From contig CM077667.1 of NCBI GenBank assembly GCA_039707655.1, positions 417,737,409 through 417,801,408 on the forward strand: a stretch of DNA of 64,000 nucleotides, written 5' to 3'. The translations under genes and the position numbers were made by a program. Source of the DNA: Elymus sibiricus (taxonomy: Eukaryota; Streptophyta; Magnoliopsida; Poales; Poaceae). The stretch's first letter is position 1. The number at the start of each line of letters is the position of its first letter. The notes beneath the pieces are model-generated. The model searched no databases, had not been told where the DNA came from, and saw nothing but the letters and a program-made list of their open reading frames with translations. Shown here in pieces: positions 58,205-64,000 of this stretch.

Positions 58205-59262
58205 GGTTAGCTAGTATGCGCAGCACTGTTCAAAAAAGAAGAGGCAGAAGAGAAGCTTTGTCTAGCGGGTCGACACGGAGCAGGCGCTACGCCCATCAGC
58301 CTATGCTAGCATGCATTGTACAGGGCTGCCGTATATTGACTTGGCCACAGTGTTTCGCCCTGCCATGACCATCGTATTACCCATGAATTGGACCACGTAA
58401 CAGGGAACAAAGCGAGGGAAACCAGACGGCTGCGAGACCTTTTAACCTGCGTTTTCCTGTTGGCTGATCTTGATCGATGCATGCGAGGCAAGGCAGCTAC
58501 GAAGAACCTCCAAGGGAACCTGTGAAAGCAAAATAAAAATAAAAATTAAGTGTTAGTAGCGTATGAGGTATCACCATTACTACCACCCTCCGTGGACTTT
58601 TCGCGCATAGCACCACAGATTAAGACCCGTACCTACCTAACTAGATATTACGCCATCCTTTGCTAAAAAAAAAACCAATTACGCCATCCAAGTTCCAACA
58701 CCGCGTACTCCCATCCCATGTGTTGGATCTCGAGCTCCGAAAGGCTCGGCTTCAGCCGTCGCCTGCATTGATTCCGCGGCAGGACCGCAGATTAGAATGC
58801 GATCTAGGAGCAGCAGCAGCCCATACACACACATGATCCTGCCCGCCGGCAACAACCCCATCAATGGCGCTCCGTGCACGCGCCCGCGAACCCTCCCGTC
58901 TCCTTCGTGCCACCGGTGCTCCCCATCCATGCATGCACCCTCCCGTCCTCCGGCCGTACGGCCCGTACCTCCGCCGTCCCGCGTGTCACCGGCGGCGACC
59001 AGCGAAACGAACCCACGTCCTATGATGCTGATGCATGCCCTCTGAGAAGTGAGAACACGCTGCATGGAGACGGGAGGGCTGCCGACTCGCGGTGCTGCGG
59101 CAGGAGCGATCGCCGTCGGCGCACAGTGAGCCAGCGCGCACATTTTTTGTTGCTTCCCCGTGGGGTGGGGGATGCCGATGGTCACGGCCACGCTGGTTTT
59201 GAGTTTTGACCCCGTACCAACCCGCGCGGCCACGACGAACGGGCAACGCCTCGCCTCACCTA
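58205..59262. other. About 1 kb without a recognised gene
   Basis: GC-rich in its second half, which creates ORFs on both strands (the largest, minus strand 59233-58679, has no recognisable domain). No repeat ends identified. Confidence 0.5.
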
Positions 59263-59512
59263 CTCCCTCCGTCCTTTAAAGAGTGTACTTCCAACTTTGT
59301 TGGAAAGTCAAACTTTTTTATGTTTGCCCGTATTTATACAATAATGTATCAACATTTATGTCATCAAATTAGTAGCATTAGATTCATGATAAAATATATT
59401 TTCGTCATATACCTATTTGGTTTCATAAACAATGATACATTTTTGCATAAACTCGGTCAAACTTTGAGATAGTTTGACCCTCCAACAAAGTTGGAAGTAC
59501 CCTCTTTGAAGT
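59263..59512. mobile_element. Degenerate Stowaway-like MITE
   Basis: The left end is TA followed by CTCCCTCCGTCCTTTAAAGAG. The internal arms GTACTTCCAACTTTGTTGGA and TCCAACAAAGTTGGAAGTAC are inverted, as are AGTCAAACTTT and its counterpart. The last ~15 bp of the right end have diverged (…CCTCTTTGAAGTACC), so the right boundary is approximate. Confidence 0.8.
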
Positions 59513-60914
59513 ACCTAGCTACCCGGCTATATATCGTAGCTGGATGGAACGGCTACGTCGCATTGCACTTGCGCTGCATGGGACCTGTCATTTCTCATTT
59601 GTGGGTCAGGACGATTGGATCTGCATGGGGGCCTACGGGAGGGACGACGGACGGATGCACGCACTTGGAACGGCACAGTCGCGCACAGCGCGCCCCGGCC
59701 GGTGGTTCGCGGCCGGCATCATTGCGTCCTTTTGGATTGCACTTGGCTGAAAGCCACCGCCGACCCGTTGGCGCTGGACCCTGAGCCGGATCCGATGCGT
59801 AAACAGTGCGTCGGTTGGTTCCTCCGCTCGTCGGACCGGGCCAGAGGCTTTCATGTAGTACGGCCGGGATTCAAAGCGCTGCAACCGATCAGCCGACGCC
59901 CATCCATCCAGTTAATTAAAGAGAACAAACGTATGGCCGGTGTTTCATCCACCGCCTGGCATTTTTTCTTTTACCGATCGTAGACCGAAGCCTGCTACGC
60001 ACCTCTGGTCAACATTGTTACTGCTGCCTCTGACGTACAGTACTACAAGCGGGCTGGAGTTGGGCGGAGCAGTGCTGTACCGCCACTGTAGCCTCGTTTT
60101 CCACTGCCTGCGCGGTCAAACTTGCAGTGAAAAATTTCGTGGGTTCGTGTCGGTTCCGCGGGACCGAGAGCGATCTCGCACTGACGGAAAGAGAGGTGAC
60201 GGCAATCAAGAGCAGTGAGCGGAAAGGCGGTAAAGGTGCGCCGTGGACCGCATACATCTAACCCGCGACTGATTAAAAGGCAACGCGTCGCGGAATCTAG
60301 AGCCGTGACTTCGACCGCCGCTCGTTCCGCCATTGCTGAGACTTGAGACGCACACCATGCAATGCATCCACTGCACTTCTGCGTCGGTCACGCCTGCCGC
60401 GCTCCGGCGGTGGGTGGCGCACGCGCTGACTTGTGCTGCAAAGCACCGATCGGACGCACATACGCTGCCACTTGCGCCGGCACGCGGAGGACTTGGGGTG
60501 CACAGTGCCCCGTCTTTTTTACAAGTGACAGGGCCGATCTCATCTAAATCTCCAGCTGACAACTGGGCTACCGGCAACTGGTTCGATGATGGGGGCATGC
60601 ACCACGACGACTCCTACAACTAGTTACAATAGGAGATGGGGGCATGCACCACGACGACTCCTACAACTAGTTACAATAGGAGTGGTAGTAGAGTAGGTTC
60701 CAACGCTAAGTCGTACGCGCAGGCAGGCAGGCAGGCCTGCGCGCCCAAAGGTCTTGGGTTTCCTATTCTTCTTGACGTCGATTCGTATGCATGGTGGCTT
60801 AGCCTAGTTGCGCAGGTACAGCCCCTCGTTTATTACTCCACTTGTTCCAGCCCCTCTCAAAGTGCCCAAATCGATCACCGACTCGTCCTCTGCCGATATA
60901 CGTACACCACCTTA
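59513..60914. other. 1.4 kb without a recognised gene
   Basis: Mixed GC-rich DNA with several overlapping ORFs on both strands, none with a recognised domain. It includes the tandem duplication at 60588-60681. Confidence 0.5.
60588..60681. repeat. 47-bp perfect tandem duplication
   Basis: Two adjacent copies of a 47-base unit starting GATGGGGGCATGCACCACGA at 60588 and 60635, apparently identical, so very recent. Confidence 0.92.
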
Positions 60915-62327
60915 GAGCAACTCCAACGCGCAGAACCAAACGAACGATGCTTTTGTTCGTTTTTTGTCCGTTTGGATCGGCCGTCCGCCCTGTTTAACAT
61001 TTTGGATCGGAAGTGCGCCCAACGCGCCGACCCATATTTGCCAGCATGACCGGCTGGCCGACCCTTTTCAACAAATGTGCACACATTTTGCATTAAAAAA
61101 ATAGCATAGTTTCATAATAATCAAATAAAACATAGTTTAGAAGCGAAATAAATATTAAATTGTCTCAAATAAATGTGAAAAAGATACATCTATTGGTTGC
61201 CAACATGAGCCCACATATGCTCAACCAAATAATGCATTCTATAAACGAATATCTTAAATTAGAAACCTCAAATCCATACAATTACATGCAACGTAAAGCA
61301 ATCTTTAAGCGGAGCTCGTCCGGCTCCGTCGTGTCCATGTCCGGCGGCTAGCTGCGTCCCTCGTAGTGTCGGTTCGATCGACGGCGAGTTAGAGTAGGAC
61401 ATGGGACAGTAGCCGGCTCACGGGAGTCGAGCTCTCGCCGTCTCCCATGCCTTACTCTTCCTCACCGGATCCAGTAGCCCGGAGGGTGCCGGTGGACGTG
61501 AGGTCGATGACGGATTCCTCCTGGGAGGAGCTGACATCCACCACGACGCGGTTGAGGCGCCCGCAGTGGTTCACCATACGGGGCGTCAGAGAGTGCAACT
61601 CCGCCTCTCCAACGTCCACCATCGCGAGGGCCTCCGCAGCGAGAGCCTCAACCGCTCCCCACGCTCGCTGCCTCGCACGGCGGGCACGCCAAGCCACGTT
61701 TGCGTCCTCGGACGCCCATGATGCGTCCTCGACGCGCCAACGGAGCGGTTGCGCGACCGTCACGACGTTCGGACGCCAGACGGACTGCGCTGCCTCTGGT
61801 GAGGCAGCGACGCCGGATCCATGCACCGGTTTGTACGGACGCAATGAATTCCCGATGTTGCGAGTCGGAGCGCTGTCGTCGGGCGACCGCCTCCCGAGAG
61901 CGGCGGAGCGCAAGGCGGACTACCATCTCCTCCTCGGGGCCGCGTGGGATGAGCTTGTGGTCGACGGATCTAGAGGTGAAGGAATCGGATTCGCTGCCCG
62001 CCATGTCGGAGAAGGCCGGAGATCGTCAGAGGTGAGCTTGGGTGGCGGATGAGAGTGGTGGGGAGTGGAGTGAAGTGGCTAGGATTTGATCCGACGAACG
62101 AAAAGGGACGAATATATATGGGGTTGATGTGGCCAGACCGACGTGACGGATGTGACCGGGCGCGTCTGGACACCCCATATCCATCCCATATTTGGGCTGG
62201 ATATGAGGGTGCTGGTCAGCCTGCACGTTTGAGGTCCGTTTGAGGCATCCGGCTGGGTTGAAATTTCGTGACCGAATGGCCTGCTCCGGCGTTTGAGACC
62301 GGTACAAAGATCCGATTGTAAACGCTC
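60915..62327. mobile_element. PIF/Harbinger-like element, copy 2
   Basis: Ends GAGCAACTCCAACGCG and, inverted, GAGCGTTTACAATCGG, flanked by TTA on both sides (60912-60914, 62328-62330). The 3' ~200 bp match copy 1 (36536-37911), including CACCCCATA and GGATATGAGGG. It has no transposase; a minus-strand ORF occupies the body. Confidence 0.85.
61452..62004 (-). pseudogene. Element-borne ORF related in layout to 36853-37601
   Basis: A minus-strand ATG at 62004 opens MAGSESDSFTSRS, then EEEMVVRLALRRSREAV, a helix of the ubiquitin-interacting type as in copy 1. A second frame (61913-61452) overlaps and ends in SSSQEESVIDLTS, whose VIDLT is the textbook core of a SUMO-interacting motif. As in copy 1, a frameshift between the two frames is inferred. 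No catalytic domain is seen. Function unknown. Confidence 0.5.
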
Positions 62328-62697
62328 TTACCACAAGTGCAATAGCAACAAAACGGTGGGTAACTTTTGTTCGGTCGCGGTCGGCATCGACGATTGATCG
62401 AGATGATGATGCGTCGATCGACATAATAAATCCATCCACGGAGCGGTTGGCTGCCAAGCAGAAGGATTAATAACACGGCTAGCTACGGGTACACACGGTA
62501 TCGATCTCACATCGCCGTCGGCGTTGGTGTATAGAACTACAGAGCCGCTTGCCGTCTTGAGTGAGTGTAACGGGCAAGCAAATGGGAAAAGGCTTACTAC
62601 CAGCACAAGGCAGCAATCAAGCCTTGATAACGCCGTGTAACTTTTTCTTCTCCAACGAATGAGGAGCCAGGGGTGTCGTCACTTTCCTAACCACCCT

Positions 62698-62735
<38 letters not shown>

Positions 62736-63237
62736 CCCAGGCAAGTGAAAGCAGCTCCATCGTCTCATTTCATCCGTAGATACACCATTCGTGCACGGCC
62801 ACAGGAGTAATATATACTTTTACGTTTACGTTAGTAATCTTGATTGACATTTTGCAGCTCACAAACGACGCGTCGCTTTTACGGGCGGCGGATCGACCGA
62901 GCGGCGCATCCTGCAGTGCCCAACGGAAAGGGCAACCCCGGCCGGCCGGCCGGCGGCGGCGCGGCGGTTTTGACCACCGGGGATCACGTAGTTATCTTGA
63001 GCGGAGTGACCTCACCGGGGCTACCAATCAGCAACCAGGCGAGCGCTAGCTAGACACGAACTACCTAATCAAGGCTTAAATTATTGCCTTGGCGCCAAGG
63101 CGGGGATGATGGGATCTCGTAGAAAAATGGGGTTAGTCACGCACGGATGACAAGCGCTAGAGACACGGGCTGCACAGCTAGGACGGTTTGCGGCTAGTTA
63201 TTAGCTAGGCAATCGGTGGCGGTTGCTCCACCAATTT
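62328..63237. other. 0.9 kb without a recognised gene
   Basis: It holds the poly-C tract at 62699-62732 and a GGCCGGCCGGCCGGC run at 62939-62953. No ORF with a known domain. Confidence 0.5.
62699..62732. repeat. 34-nt poly-C tract
   Basis: Uninterrupted C run on the plus strand (G on the minus strand). The exact length is uncertain by nature. Confidence 0.88.
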
Positions 63238-64000
63238 ATTTATTTTTAAATCAAGAGCTTTATTGATTTTAAACAGCGGGGTTACACTCCTTCATTACAC
63301 AAGCCGTAAGGAAGGATGGGATGTAGTTTATCCAAATACATCTTCTTCTAGTAGAACTACATTGCTTAGCACACAAGTGTGCTAATTCGTTTGTCTCTCT
63401 AGGCGTAAACACCAGTCGAAGTTCCTCAAAATTCCCGCAAAGCTCTTGTATCTCGTTCACAGTGGCTGCTATCTCCGATCGGTCTGCACCAGGAGAATTG
63501 CACTGCTTGATAACTTGTCGAGCATCAGATTCAATAATAACCTTCTGATAGCCCATTGCTGCCGCTAGTTGTATACCATCTCTAATGGCATAGGATTCAA
63601 GTGATCTAGCACTAAGACCCGTTTCATACCAGATGGCTTGTGCTCTGATGAGACTCCCTTCATGATTTCGCACACCCAGACCAGTTCCTCCTTCATGGGT
63701 TTCTTCACAGAAGGCGGCATCCACGTTTATTTTGATGAAACCTTCCTCTGGCGGCTTCCACTTCTGAGGTTCCCTGAATGTGCTAGTTGTATGTTGCATG
63801 CCTGAAGCTGATAAGTCTGCAACCACATCACATGCCCATTTAACGGATTGTGATATGGACCGAGTAGACTCACCATGAGTGCGGGCATTTCTCTCCGTCC
63901 AGACTGCCCAAGCTCCACATAAGATGATGCATGCAGCATTCGTGTTCACCTTCTCCCCTTCTGCTATATCCATAGCCCAAGAATCAGGATGTAAATCTGG
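63238..64000 (-). mobile_element. 3' end of a LINE-like element, truncated by the window
   Basis: The minus-strand ORF (63269-64000, open at the window edge) is followed by an AT-rich tail with AATAAAGCTC and AAAAATAAATAAA near 63238. RNase H at the end of ORF2 with an A-rich tail fits a plant LINE. The 5' end and target duplication are outside the window. Confidence 0.65.
63269..64000 (-). CDS. RNase H-like domain protein (LINE ORF2 C-terminus), 5'-partial
   Basis: Open from the window edge to a stop at 63269-63271, ~244 residues with no breaks. The amino part (AWAVWTERNARTHGE) is the linker usually following a LINE reverse-transcriptase zinc-binding domain. The RNase H fold (RVT_3 type) has INVDAAF (first Asp), GLGVRNHEG, SLESYAIRDGI (Glu) and IIESDARQVI (Asp), then NELAHLCAK near the end. 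These four positions match the catalytic set of RNase H. It could be a LINE piece or a domesticated single-domain gene; the A-rich tail favours the LINE. The intact frame suggests relative youth. Confidence 0.75.
   Translation of the reverse strand, partial: PDLHPDSWAMDIAEGEKVNTNAACIILCGAWAVWTERNARTHGESTRSISQSVKWACDVVADLSASGMQHTTSTFREPQKWKPPEEGFIKINVDAAFCEETHEGGTGLGVRNHEGSLIRAQAIWYETGLSARSLESYAIRDGIQLAAAMGYQKVIIESDARQVIKQCNSPGADRSEIAATVNEIQELCGNFEELRLVFTPRETNELAHLCAKQCSSTRRRCIWINYIPSFLTACVMKECNPAV

Noticed and set aside
58679..59233. Minus-strand ORF of 184 codons
   Set aside because: GC-rich, overlapped by similar-length ORFs in other frames, no domain or splice context; not supported as a gene.
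1..64000. CRISPR arrays, bacterial operons, phage or viral replication genes
   Set aside because: Repeats are transposon-type with plant hallmarks; no spacer-repeat pattern, ribosome-binding sites or viral genes were seen.

Overview
The window looks like nuclear DNA of a large-genome grass, most likely of the wheat tribe (Triticeae). The signs are abundant Gypsy-type LTR retrotransposons whose LTRs begin TGATACGTC and use a tRNA-Asp-like primer site, Stowaway and Tourist-like MITEs, a tRNA-derived SINE resembling wheat-relative Au SINEs, PIF/Harbinger-like elements, and multi-exon plant genes with GT-AG introns. No bacterial, organellar or CRISPR features were seen. Species is inferred from repeat families only. 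All coordinates were read by eye.

Layout. 1-16.1 kb is a nested stack of Gypsy elements. A minus-strand element 'A' (1573-9843) has two LTRs, a gag pseudogene and no recognisable pol. It sits inside a minus-strand LTR of family 'B' (787-10443), and its own gag is split by a plus-strand solo LTR of family A (6359-7930). A second B LTR with PBS and broken gag (11656-14790) and an LTR remnant follow. 16.2-17.5 kb holds a Stowaway relic and a Harbinger-like element. 18.2-24.8 kb is a complete 12-exon minus-strand gene for a PSK SIMULATOR (PSI1)-like protein. 25-30.8 kb is mostly gene-free, with G-tract minisatellites, a Tourist-like MITE and a SINE. 30.8-32.7 kb is a Mutator-like element with about 550-bp inverted repeats. 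34.5-36.2 kb is a foldback element carrying tRNA-like sequences. 36.5-37.9 kb is a Harbinger-like element with an ORF. 38.6-42.1 kb is a 5-exon minus-strand gene for an organelle-targeted deoxyribonucleoside kinase. 45.7-58.2 kb is a four-deep nest: an old MITE holds a Tourist-like MITE, which holds a LINE lacking its reverse transcriptase, which holds a young 10.2-kb Gypsy element 'C' with gag-pol plus an extra downstream ORF. 58-64 kb has a degenerate Stowaway element, a second member of the 36.5-kb Harbinger-like family, a 34-nt poly-C tract and the 3' end of another LINE running off the window.

The two host genes (PSI1-like and dNK) are about 14 kb apart, both on the minus strand, separated only by transposable elements and unrecognised DNA. 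They belong to unrelated processes (growth signalling and nucleotide salvage). The rest is explained by repeated insertion, and most insertion boundaries could be fixed by target-site duplications.
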